DNA from: Floccularia luteovirens | Taxonomy: Eukaryota > Basidiomycota > Agaricomycetes > Agaricales > Squamanitaceae | Direction: 5' to 3' | DNA: 64,000 bases | NCBI GenBank assembly: GCA_009739215.1 | Contig: VSJF01000006.1 | Location: 62,001 to 126,000, forward strand | Shown here: in pieces, positions 23,480 through 34,747 of the stretch | How the letters are laid out: each line of letters begins with the position of its first letter | How positions within the stretch are numbered: the first letter of the stretch is position 1 | The notes under the pieces: model-generated | The model's database searches: none | The model's input: the letters and a program-made list of their open reading frames with translations, nothing else | Told to the model about the DNA's origin: nothing | Position numbers and translations under genes: made by a program

Positions 23480-24626
23480 ATGCCACGCCGGCAAAGCAGC
23501 AAACTTGAGGAGAAAAACTGTATTCTGCTCGATAAAAATGAACTTCTAGACATAGTGAGCTCACGCTGTCTCTACTAATGTTCCACCAGTTTCCCCACCT
23601 TGCAACCGTCCTTTTCTTGTGTATCTAGGCTAGTACAAATAGATGGGGCGAAATTCGTGATATCATCTCTGGGTTTTTGGGGCGGTGTAACTCTCCTTGT
23701 TCGTCGGGTCGCTCATACTCCGGGTTTGAAGCAACATGCTGGGATGAGGTCTACCGACGGGGATATGACGTAGGCGCGATCGGCCCGTACATGCAACCAT
23801 CTATTGCTATCGCAGCACTCGCCTACGCACATGTGCGTAACACGAAGGCGAGGGTCTTTATCGCCTTATATACCGCGTTTGCAATGTGGGTGGATAATGC
23901 ATGTGGAGAAGAATTAAAATCCTTTCATGGATGCCTAATGTCAAAACATCCACAAAAGTCAAAATCACTGGAAGATCTGGCTGCGATCCTACCTGAGGCG
24001 TTAGACTATTGGGGTCCTGTTGCATCGGGACTAATTTATAGTGCGATGATAGATTTTATCACGGCTGTTTTAGTTGATACGGAAATTGCTGATATGGAGG
24101 TGAGGTGTGTATGATCGTACATTGTTACAACGCTGAAAGGTGCTTTTTCTGCAAATAGGTACACGATGTTGCTGGCGAGTTTGTGGACCTGATGCGTGTT
24201 TTATCTGGCCTAGGACAGGCATACACTGCCTTCATCTTCCCACCTGATATACCTGTGACAAGCTATATCCAAGCAATGCCTGCTATAACAATATTTATAA
24301 ATCACACAAAGTGCGTTCCGGTCATGCTAAAACGCCGGTTCATTATTAAAACATATAAATTAAGTGATATCCTCTCCTTTTACAAAGAAGAGGTAATGAA
24401 CGATACACCCAATTACATCTCCCTCAAAGCTGAGCACCACCGTACATCCAGAGTGGAATCATTGCGTATGCTAGCAGATTCTACTGCGGATGCTCACGAA
24501 CGCGCTTCGCGAATTCTACAAAGAAATAAAGAAGCATACGATGCTTTTATTGCATACAGCCGTGGTTATGTGGCGTATCATTTTTGTTCCACAAGGAGAT
24601 ATAGGTTGGACGAGTTGGAGTTGTGA
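23480..24626 (+). CDS. Trichodiene synthase-like protein, copy 5, altered aspartate motif
   Basis: Exons 23480-23554, 23629-24099, 24159-24310 and 24365-24626 give 319 aa with no interruption. Exon lengths 2-4 again are 471, 152 and 262 nt. The 25-codon first exon (MPRRQSSKLEEKNC...) was chosen because only this ATG and the GTGAGC donor at 23555 keep the frame. The protein is the most diverged of the array. The NSE-type motif NDILSFYKEE and the RRYRLDEL ending are intact, but the first metal-binding motif reads MWVDNACGEE instead of YVDDTCEE, so the second Asp is Asn and the first acidic residue after it is Gly. It may be a terpene synthase with changed activity, or inactive. Confidence 0.85.
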
Positions 24627-25854
24627 GTTTTGAACTGGATGTTTTTCCCTTTTTGCATTTTTAAAAACCCTAATTTATCGGTTCCGTATCTGTTTTTCTT
24701 CTGTTTCTGTGATCTGGAAATATTCCCGGGTTGTCAGAGAAGATTATACAACTCAGTTATCTGAAACCGAACTAGCTATAATTGTAGAATCACCCAAGCT
24801 TCTCTGTCAGAGGTGAGTATTTCTCGGGATCGATAAGATAGGGGTCTACCTAAATGTTTAAACTTAACTCTTCAAAGTGAGGGTAAACCCTTGTTATTCA
24901 AACGGCTAATTATAATTGAGCTCGTGTCCGAACGGCTCAACTATGAAGATTAAGGAGGTTGGTTTTTTTGGTTTGATAACCAGGTGACCAGACATATACT
25001 GTTGTGTCTCGCCGGTAATTCCGATGTTATTCTCACCCCTCTTTCCCTTGCTTGATGATGGCAGAGGTCAGAACTCCAGCAATGAATCACAAGGCACAAA
25101 ATAGTTTAAATAAAGCCAGCTAATATATAGATAAGTAGGCTGGCAGAATTAACTGTTTTTTTTGGGGGGGGAAGGAGAATAACAATCGGAAAGGACACAA
25201 GCAAGTAAGCAAGCGAGCATAACAAGTGAAAAGAATGATGCATAAAACTAGATAGACCTAAAACCTAAAAAGAAGGATACGCATAGATAAAGTGGATTTT
25301 TTTAAAGTTCTGAACAAGTACTTATTTCAGAAGTTATCAGGATTAATGTGTCCGAGTGAGGTGGAAGGAGTGAGGGGGGGAGGGTGAATAATAGGTAACG
25401 TCGGCAAAATAGATGTATGTAAATAGGTAGGTAGCGTGCAAAGGTGAGCTGAGAGGAAAGTTGTAGAGGAGAGAGATGAACAATAATAGAATACGATGCA
25501 ATACGATATGATACGATACGATATGATATGATACGATAACGACGATACTTCTGGACGAAAAAAGTAAAACAGAAAAAAATACTGAAGAAAAAAAAAGCCA
25601 AACACAAGTAATAAATAGAAAAAAAAGCGGGATGAATGTTAAGACGAGTATGGGTGGGGGGATAAAAAAGAAGAAAACCATAAAAGGTAGAATCAAGAAT
25701 AGAATGGGAGATAAATCCCATAGTGATTAAATGATTAAAATGGAGAGAAAACGATAGAAAAAAAAAAGGTTAAAAAGGGAAAGCTGAAATAAACCAAGAA
25801 AAAACAACCAAAAGCACTCAAAAGAAAACATCCTCTCGTGTATACATACACCAA
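24627..25854. other. Intergenic, A/G-rich, 3' side of the GATA gene
   Basis: Convergent 3' flanks of terpene synthase 5 and the GATA regulator. The part from 25150 to 25850 is strongly purine-biased with G and A runs and a GATAC-type microsatellite. The open stretches on the minus strand here are phenylalanine/tyrosine/serine-rich artefacts of that bias. Confidence 0.55.
25491..25545. repeat. GATAC/GATAT microsatellite
   Basis: Imperfect tandem units of ATACGAT and ATATGAT occupy this stretch. Confidence 0.85.
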
Positions 25855-28800
25855 CTAGGCGCTGGTATTGGAGTCAACCACAGGCCACACGCTCGCCCGT
25901 TCTCTTTCTGACCCGGCACCGGTGGCACTTCCCCTCGACAATGGTACGGCGGGAGCGGCCGCATCGGTATCCATCTGCTGAGATTGACCCTTGTTGACCT
26001 CCTTGCGTGTCTTTGTCTTGGCTTTGGCTTTGCTGAGTATGAGTCGGCGACTGTCCTTGTCCAGGCGAAGACTGTTGAGCAACTCCAACACTCGCATTCC
26101 TCATCTCGTCAATCCCTCTCTTCACACCCGCCATCATCCTATCAGTCTTCTCAATCATCATCTCAAATATCCTCCTCTGCTTGCTGCAAATGGTGATAAT
26201 GATTCTGCAACTCCCCTAATGTCGGAAGCCCAGCCGCGCTCAACGCAGCACCAGCAGCCAATAATAGGTGTGACATTTCAGAAGAACCAGGTGGTGGTAA
26301 CGTTGGTGAGGATGATGAAGACGATGCAAAGTATTGACCTGGTTGGTGACCGAGACTGTGAGGAGGTGGAAGTAGGTATCCAGCACCATTGAGGATGTCC
26401 ATCCCTGCTGGACCCAAGGGTGAGTGAGTACGACTCGGAGCGTTTGAACCAGACCGAATATAACTGGAAGGCGCGCCAGCGAGGAACGCAACCGAACCCG
26501 GACCACCATTCATACCAGGTAAAGGTGGCAAATCGAATCCAGGGATGTGGCGAACCTTGGGGAAAGATTCCCGCATGTTGGGCTGCAACAACTCGTTGCA
26601 GGTGCGCTGCATAATCTTGGTTCCTTGAAGGTGCACGATGAGGTGAAGTAGACCTTCCATTGTCGACCCATCCGTTCGCGGCATGTCTCTTCCTCGAAGA
26701 GGTATCTCTCTGACTATCTCTCCCTTCACTCTCCTCTCCACCATCCATAACAACGTCATCATCATCCTTTTCTGCCGCTCCAGTAGCATTGCGCCCTCCA
26801 GAAGATTTGATATTCCTCCTCGAACGTTTCTTTTTAGGTTGTTCACCCTCTCCTTCACTCTCCTCACCAGTCATCGTACTTCCACCTGTAGCACTTCTTC
26901 CAACAGCAACAAGAGCTTCCGCCGCCGCTTGATCTGACATACGTCCACTTCCACCTACTCCGGGAGCAGCTGGAACACGTTTTCGGCGTTTGATAACGGT
27001 TTTCTTCATAGAATTCGGCCTGTGTGTTCCATGTAGTTTAAAGTACAATCCTGCAAAAGAAAAAATAGTGAAAATATTTCAGTAATCAAAATTTCGGCAG
27101 GTGGGGAGAATGGAGGAATAAAAAATTGAGGTTTCCATGATAACAACAAGACCCGAAAAGATTGGCGACATCCACGGGAAACAAGAACCGCAAATATGCA
27201 GGGCTGCTCGGTTGGAGTACACGGAAGAAAAAATAATTCAAGAGGATAGACGGGCGTGAGAGATAAGATTGATAAGACGGCTGTCATAAGCCCCGCAACT
27301 TCTGATGCATATCTGATAAGATGGGAAGCATGATGGCCCTTAGGATGGATACCATCCAATCCAGCCTCGATCGCCTGTACCAGCTATGCCTCGTTGTCGA
27401 TGCGATGGTGTAAACAGGGCCGATAAGAGTTAAAAAAATTGGGAAAGAAAATATCCAAGAGGAACGAGAAAATATATGTAGACAGATTGTCCACAAGAAT
27501 AAAGGAATCGGGTTGACATAAGAAAAGTTTGGATTTTAAGAGGATGCACGAGGCCATTGCCTCTTCTCATCCTCCCCAAAGAAAGCAAAAAACACCCACA
27601 CGAGCCCGAGTTAAACCCAAAAACACCAAAACAGCACCAAAAGGAAGAACAAATGTCCGAGAACGACAAGCAGAAGTACGACAAAACTTACCACATGCAT
27701 TACATATATTATTCCCCACATCATCCCTCCTCCAAAGCGGGGTAGTACTGGTCCCACAATTCGCACAACATAACGCTCCTACAGCCGCTCTAACTTTCCT
27801 CCCTGTGCTTCCCTTGTCCTCCACCAACGCTAGCATCGCTATCAACAGCAGCTGGAGATGATGGATCCACAGGGATAGCTTTGGGAGAGCTAGTAGCAGC
27901 AGCAGCTGTCGAATTCATATGCCCTCCTACGGGCTGTTGATGAGTGGGAGATCCAGTGTTGTCTCCCGATTTTTCGACAGCTTCGAGCCGGGCAGAAACT
28001 GCAAGAGCATTATTATAAGTTGGACATCCAGAGCAGGCGCTTGTTCCTCCTGTACCATCACAGCGCCCATCCCCTGGACAGGTGCCTCCTGCTACTGCAG
28101 CAGCGTGGGATACGCTAGTATTTTTTGGTGCGCTATTTCCTTGCGACGAAGTCGCTGCAGCAACAGATGGCTGTTGCTGTTGCTGTTGTTTGTGCATCGC
28201 TGATGAAGATGCAGGTTTTCCGTTTGTCGCTGTTGTCGATAGTGTTGTGGTCGATGATTGATTGTTCGTAGAGCCGTTGAGTGTGCTAGGCGCAGCAAAA
28301 GGCGAGGGTCCAGTCGTTGATGTCGGATTAGCGGCTGTGGTAGGGGTAGTAGTGGGATTGGTATTGGGGGGAGGAGTCCGGCCTAGGGAGGAGGGACGTG
28401 GCATGCGTCGCGATTTTTGATAAAGGCCTGGATATGAGACAAGTGATGGTAAGCGTATGCTAAGCAGGATGAAAAAAAGGCAGAACTAGGGGATGGGGGA
28501 TTCAGAAACCAGGGCAAGGGATGGGAAAAGCGAGGACTGATGGGGTGAAAGGGAGACAGGGGGACATGCGTGGATTAGATTGTCCGTGCGTTTGGTTTGT
28601 CTCTTTCTTTCATTCTCGAATTTGCTGATACAACCACCACAAAAGACAAATCATCTAAAATATTCTAAGGAACAGACAGAACAAAGGAAGGAGAAGAGAC
28701 GCTAGAGAGGACTAACGCCATCCCAGCTTACTCAACATCCAGGCCGAATGTTTGAAGGGAAAGGAGGGACAGGACATGTTTTGACACACGATTATAAAGA

Positions 28801-29524
28801 TTTGGAATCGGAGATGGGAGAAAGGGCAAATGGTGCCGCGAAATCATGCATGCATGCAGGAGAAAGGTAAAAGGTATGTGGCAAGTATCATGCAGCCGAT
28901 TTGTGGGTGACTCAAGGCCAATCAGCCATAGGTGGGGTGTATGTATTTAGATCGTCACAAGCAAAACAAGGTCAAAACAGGGTTTGCCGTGTTGAGCTCT
29001 CGTGGTGATTGTGATATGTGATAAGAAAGAAGGCAGAAAAAAAAGGAAAACACGCCCAAGTAAATCAACTGTCGCGCGGTATGCGTACGGTTTCGACACG
29101 TGTAACCATAACGTTTTGGACCGTCCCCCCGAGGACAGCTCATAGAGATATACATTTCCCAAAAGCGAGGCAGTTATGGATCGATGAAAAAAAGGTTTAC
29201 TCACCACAAGCGTTACAGATTGGGTTGCCATCTGCATCTCTCCTCCATAGAGGAGTGTCAGTGGTACCACAGTTCACACACGGAGAACGCGCAGGAGCCA
29301 AAACAGTGGACGAGAAGTTGAACTCATCCGGTCCAGCTATGCAAGATACGATAATCAAAGACGTGTCAGAAAAACAGGGGAAAGGTCAACAAACCTGGAC
29401 GCGTTTCGTTTGGTGAATTGAGGTTTGACTCTGAACTCGGGTTGAACTGCTGCATATGGGCCATGGCAGACATTGATGAAGAATGTATGCCGACCGCCGG
29501 GGACTCAAGGACGACAGGAGACAT
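25855..29524 (-). CDS. GATA-type iron-responsive transcription repressor (Fep1/SreA/Urbs1-like)
   Basis: The start at 29524 and exons 29524-29395 and 29336-29205 lead into GATA finger 1 ([14 protein letters not shown] ... CNACG). A 777-nt intron (29204-28428) follows, and the finger resumes with [17 protein letters not shown]. The next exon encodes [19 protein letters not shown] (28024-28080), the CX5CX8CX2C segment found between the fingers of Fep1, SRE, SreA and Urbs1. Finger 2 ([14 protein letters not shown] ... CNACG) ends at 27692. A 641-nt intron follows, then [17 protein letters not shown] and a KRRKR basic tail. A short intron ending at 27813 is needed before finger 2; its donor is uncertain (27930 or 27870). 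The C-terminal part (27050-25855) is Ser/Gly-rich and changes frame more than once, so that model is unresolved. Homologues repress siderophore and iron uptake when iron is replete. Confidence 0.85.
27311..27319 (+). promoter_or_regulatory. ATCTGATAA element inside an intron of the GATA gene
   Basis: An exact match to ATCWGATAA, the site type described for fungal iron-regulatory GATA factors. It lies in the 641-nt intron of the regulator's own gene. About one chance match per window of this size is expected. Confidence 0.3.
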
Positions 29525-30879
29525 TTGTTTGTGATTGGGTGCGAATTACAGAATACGGAGATGATAGAGATGGAATTTAAGGTTAGGGAACCTGCGGTTA
29601 GATTATTCAGACGGAGACAACTGGCTATGAGAAGCAAGTGAGCAGAACGTCTGGAACGATTAAGGGGGGTAAGAGTGGGATGTGTGCAACAGTGGTGAGA
29701 AGGATTAAGAGGAGAGAAAAAAGCAGGGGAGAAGGAGGAGAAAGAAGGGACAGCGAATCAAGGGAAGGAGCGGACGAGGAGACAACTGCGACGAGATAAA
29801 GGCTGATAACAACGCCAACCAATCAGATCTTGCCAATTTGTAACTGATAACTATATTATCTAATCCTTAAATTTTCACGTACTAGCCCTGTTCAACTTGA
29901 TCCGATCAATTATATCTCTCTTTCATCTTTGCTGTACTGTACTGTACTGTACTGTACCGTTACTACTAATGTGCAATACCATGTATTTAACTGTTGACAA
30001 TATACTCAACTTTCAACTGCGATAATTCAGCCCCCCCGTTGCTACAACTCTTATAAAAGGATCGCAATTTGATTCCGGAACGCCCGCAAGCGATAAGATA
30101 CAGATCACGATTCTCAAGATCTCATGCCAACAACATCACACTATCCCCCGTGACTTTTTTTTATGTATGAACCAACTCAACATGTATGAATTGACATTGC
30201 CATTCTTAATATTACATGTACATCCATACAACAATGACTACCCCTTCCCTTTGCCCCCCATACTTCCAACTGGATATCCAATGTAAAACTGATTACTGGG
30301 CCACGTATCTGATTATCTCATCAGACGTCTTTTTAATGATGTCGATTATGATTGATTTGATTCTTCCTTTTTTTCAATTTGATAGATCAACCAAAATTCT
30401 TATAACCGATTACATAAATCAACTGTATTTATATTATCTCCTTTAAAAAATAAATCATTATTTTAACCCCACCCTTTATGCTCGCAGGCAGTCATTGTCA
30501 AGATCCGGACTAGCATTTTCTTTCCCTTTATCGCTCTTTAAGCGGTCATTGAGACTTTTAAATTATGTACTTTGTACGATTAACCTCCGCATTTCCTCCT
30601 CAAAAGACACACCGATGTCATGCCTCAATGCGCTTGGCTTGTCCGTACGTAACGGACAACATACCAAGTGTCTTGAATTACCTAGATTAGATTTCCAAAT
30701 GGTTACGCACCAATGAACACTCCAAAATCTCCAGAGAAAGAATATCCTCATACAAGCATGTGTTTTTTATATTGCGGTGGCAAGTCTGCCATACATAAAG
30801 CATGTACTGTATATATGGTACCCAGATCTCGAGAGAGAAAAGGACATGAATGTGGAATCAAGGAAGAGACAGAGCGCGA
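29525..30879. other. Upstream region of the GATA gene and 3' side of eL37
   Basis: 1.35 kb without a supported gene. It contains several GATAA sites (for example near 29795, 29845 and 30088), purine-rich DNA at 29660-29800 and a short CTGTA microsatellite. Confidence 0.5.
29932..29957. repeat. CTGTA pentanucleotide microsatellite
   Basis: About five perfect CTGTA units in tandem. Confidence 0.9.
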
Positions 30880-31612
30880 TCATGCTTCCGAAGTAGGTTT
30901 AGTTCTCTTCTTCGCTACAGTGTTTTCTCTACAAAATCAAGTCAATAGATAGAATAGAATACATAAGAAATAAAAACACGCACCTGAACCCATTTTTGAA
31001 ACGTCTCGACACCTCCTTCAGGTACTTCATCCTGCCAGTTCCAGTCGTCTTTCTACGTTTTGCCTTTTGGCCCCATTCAAACGACCTCAACTTTGCAGAT
31101 GGGTATCCACATTGTGCACAAGCTGTGTAATAAAATCGGCATACATTAACATATAAAACAAAATCCAATGATATGAAAAACGCACTTTTATGTTGTCTGT
31201 GGAAAGCACGGTTCCCGCAGCGCCTGCAGAGCGTATGGGATTTGGTATGTCTCTTACTATTTCATCCAGCAAGAAGGCAAAGAATATCAGCAATCAAAAT
31301 ATCTCCCAGTTCAAAAAAAGACATACCCGAAGGATGATGTACCTATAACGACGCTGAGTATTGATCAAGTTATCATTGAAAGTTGCAAAAACACACCTTT
31401 CGTCTATGCACACATGAATGAAGCAAGGAATGAGGTAGTTAGCACATCGTATTCCAAAAAGATCCACCACATGAAAAAATTGGTCCAGAAACCTCATCTA
31501 CAACCACTCATCTCCATCCATCCTAATCGGGTACCCTCCAAGTCCCCAATCCACCACGAATGAACCAACGATATCGGACTGATACACAGGCGAAATAGTT
31601 TGGACTCACCAT
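30880..31612 (-). CDS. RPL37: 60S ribosomal protein eL37
   Basis: Six coding segments (31612-31610, 31403-31397, 31342-31327, 31256-31186, 31122-30984, 30928-30880) give 94 aa, the usual size of eL37. The protein reads [19 protein letters not shown], then [19 protein letters not shown] (two CxxC pairs of the zinc-binding site), [18 protein letters not shown] and [13 protein letters not shown]. It is a component of the large cytosolic ribosomal subunit bound to rRNA. The first segment is the start codon alone, followed directly by a 206-nt intron with a perfect GTGAGT donor. The second is a 7-nt microexon and the third 16 nt. The start is forced by the ATG ahead of ACGAAAG, which restores Met-Thr-Lys-Gly. 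Confidence 0.95.
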
Positions 31613-32184
31613 GTTCGACGTATTCTTGAGGATGTTCGTTGGACTGGGTCGGTGGGGGGTGTTTGTGTTGACTGGTGGGGACACACGAGCTTGATTTGGA
31701 GGTCGTGGGAATTTGATTGCACTCCCCCAAATCCGGCAAGTACTGAAGAGACACGACAACCGATTTTCGCAACTGGGAGCTTGTATATTAGCTAGCTCTA
31801 TACATGAATACATTTCTACAGTATAAGATTGTCCAACAAGGTCGTTATGATATAGGATATGATGAGAAATATATATACGAAGTTTGCAACACTCCGAGTC
31901 TGCCAAATCTAATATGACCCGGTTGACAAGGATCTCTGACTATGGTAAGTGTTTACCAGCGGTTCCACAATTTCTTAACCAGCTTAGCTCGATGAACTCG
32001 GCATCTCGAAGCTTAGTAATAGTACATTAAACTGACGGTTTGCTGGCTTTACATGCCGATTCTAACAATATGAAACTAGACAAGATATTGGAATGTAGGA
32101 ATCCATGCCAGGCGACTATAATTGTAATTTATCCAACCGGAAGTGGAACTACTCAATTCCATGAGACCTAAGCCTAAAACATGT
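31613..32184. other. Upstream region of eL37
   Basis: About 570 bp between eL37 and the downstream end of the first protease relic. It contains copy A of the repeat described at 31936-32032. Confidence 0.5.
31936..32032. repeat. Direct repeat flanking the first protease relic, copy A
   Basis: Diverged copy of 33944-34036. Shared blocks include CTATGGNAAGTGTTTACCA and AGCTCGATGAACTCGG against AACTCGACGAACTCAG. It lies about 330 bp upstream of the eL37 start. Confidence 0.65.
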
Positions 32185-33741
32185 TCACTTCACAAAACGA
32201 TAAGTTAACATACATTTGATATAAGTTTCCACAAGAACAACCCATAGAAGCTTAGCTAGGTGAACCTGCTTGTTATCCCAGTCAAGAATCACATAAGCAT
32301 TCCTCAAAAATGCATCGCCTTGAATCTTGTATAAAAGTATTTTTTTTGTCAGGAGGTAGGATTATTACTTACACCCCAGGAGCTCGCAGAGTTAGTACCT
32401 ATAATGGCTAGATAACACATGTTTCGATGATCAGACGGAGTGTACTCAATGTCACGCAGGTCGACTGGGAACTGTTGACCATCGAAGTTAAGTGCTACAG
32501 CATTAGTCATATTACATGGTACAGTGTACGCGATCAATTGTGCTCCATTAATTTTGGTGTGAATAGCATCAGAATCTGCCTGAGGGATGTTTAGTAGGTA
32601 GGTTCCTACAAGTATCTATGTATAAACCAAGGATAACATATCTCACACCTGAATCGATCAACCCATTTGTCCTTGCATTACACCGACACTGGCATTTCCA
32701 TTTACGGTGAACCCACCAATTTCAACTGTCCACAGAAACTCACTTGTGATTGGCAGGTTGACTACAGCAGGTTCCATTACACAAATCTAGAGTTTCACTT
32801 ACCCAAACATGATCTCACTAATGTTACTAGCTCCGTCAGCAGCTACTCGGAATTCGGAATAGCTTGACACCCACAACTTCGCCTTCAATTAGACCTGAAT
32901 TCTTTAGTACTTCAGGTAATGTCGGGTTGCCTTGCGAAGATTGGCTCTTGAACTTAGTCAGATAACCCAACTAAAATAAAATTGAGGAAACGTACGCCAT
33001 AGCCAATCTCTATAATTCCATTGAACAGGAACAAGTTTCATTTCTGGACTCACTTGACATGCGACACTTAATCATATTCCATTCATCCTGGGTAGATACA
33101 AAGGTTTTTGAAGAGCTTGATCCTAGCGTTGTGTGATTCTAGATCATGCTGTTATATCATGGAATTGCAACGAAAATGCTTTATGATACTTACACGACTT
33201 CCGAATTTGACAATCAATTTCATAATCGGTGTTTGGATTACTGTGGAAGTTATCTCAGATTTTAGTTTGAGCAAAGGTGGTTTGGAAATATAGAACTGAC
33301 TCTGTAAAAAGTTTGTAAGAAACGTCATGACCAGAAATGGAACTGTAGTCATGATTATGCTTTTCCAAACCTTCGAGCCCTTTTATGAAAGGCTTCAAGG
33401 GATGCGCTTGCACATATTATTCTTTAGCTTTTCCTCAATTGTAAACTCTTGTCCCAGGTCATTTGGGCAAGACGACGATGTGCATGATTAATCTTCTACC
33501 TGGTATCTCTATGGATTATGAAAGTACAATGTAAGAGGATTGTCTTTACGAAGTAGGAACCAGTTGCTCACTATGGAGGGATGGACATCATCTAGACTTG
33601 TCAGGTTCGCACATTTAAGCGGAAGTTTGGAAGGATTTTGGTTTTGCTTCGTATAAGGGGAAATGATGTTGTACCCATAATAAATACTGTCACTGTCAAA
33701 GCAGCCGCTTAGATCATAGAAAGACAAAGTTTATTCTGCAT
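32185..33741 (-). pseudogene. Secreted aspartic protease (A1 family) relic 1
   Basis: The relic aligns exon by exon with the second copy at 34.7-36.5 kb. It still shows KLPLKCANLTSLDDVHPS near the N-terminus, LIDSG before an intron and GTYLLNIPQADSDAIHTKI after it (the second catalytic motif, Asp kept), and GDAFLRNAYVILDWDN near the C-terminus. It is broken in several ways. Codon 11 of the signal peptide is TAA (33709-33711). The frame shifts soon after. The exon that should hold the first catalytic DSGSSDLWV motif is shortened to ITSTVIQTPIMKLIVKFGSR, so this motif is missing. No functional peptidase can be made. Confidence 0.8.
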
Positions 33742-34747
33742 AATGAATATGCACATTTGGTTCAGTAAGAGAACGACTAATAGAAAAGTGGGAAAAGGTG
33801 GGTAGAAAATAAAAATAACAATACTCACTAGGGCCCATATACATCTTTTCATCACAAGGTCATTGTGATGTAGGAGTACGGTGGAAGGTGTACGGATATG
33901 TGTAAACGTTGCGAGTTTACGCAATCACTAGCCACCGAGACTATGGGAAGTGTTTACCAATTGCAGAGGTTTCACAAGTTCTTATCTGGTTTAACTCGAC
34001 GAACTCAGTATCCGATGATGACAGTAGTTGGCCTTTATAAGGTTGATATTACTTCAACAACATGTGCGATAGTCAAGAAAAAATGTTGAAATATGGATCA
34101 TGATGTGTGTGATCGTCTAGAAAACTACTTATAGTTTGTATCCATTTAAGTATGGTAAGCTACAAGATGCTATGAATCAATTTGTGATATAATTACAAAA
34201 GCAATGACATACCTTAAACTACGTAAGTATAACTGATCATAGTCCCCCACTCTTCCTATAGTCTGCTTTGAAAGTGCACATCTGAATTGTGTAGTATTTG
34301 ATGTCAGCAGATATGAGTGATCAATGTTTCAACAGAAGAGAATGATGCAGTGAGAGAAAAGAAGTCTTGATTCAAACCAAGTAAATTAGGTACAAATGTT
34401 TCCATTTTGGGATAGGGTCCTTTCATATCCAAACAAACACTATTTTTCTTTTCGGCACCTTTGGGACCCAACCAAGCTTAAATTCCAGGATTTCATTTTC
34501 AACAAATGGACTCGGTCTCAAAGGGTATTTTAGTTTTTAGATTGGAGTTGGACTTTTGGAGTGCACTAGGGATCGAGGTAGAACCCGGGATTGGTACAGT
34601 GTTAGAGGATAGGAATCGAGGAGAGCTCGCATGCAGTATCAATGTCTTCCTTTTCCTGCCCCAGGATGACCGCACAACCACGAAAAAAAAAACATAAATA
34701 TTAGGTAAATTTAAATAAGAGCACAAAGCGTATCAGTAGATGAGAAT
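33742..34747. other. Spacer between the two protease relics
   Basis: About 1 kb. It holds copy B of the flanking direct repeat at 33944-34036 and is otherwise featureless. Confidence 0.5.
33944..34036. repeat. Direct repeat flanking the first protease relic, copy B
   Basis: Diverged copy of 31936-32032 in the same orientation. Together the two copies bracket protease relic 1. Confidence 0.65.

Noticed and set aside
25302..25721. Overlapping minus-strand frames of 90-140 codons rich in Phe, Tyr and Ser
   Set aside because: Produced by purine-rich simple-sequence DNA including the GATAC repeat; no splice or domain support.
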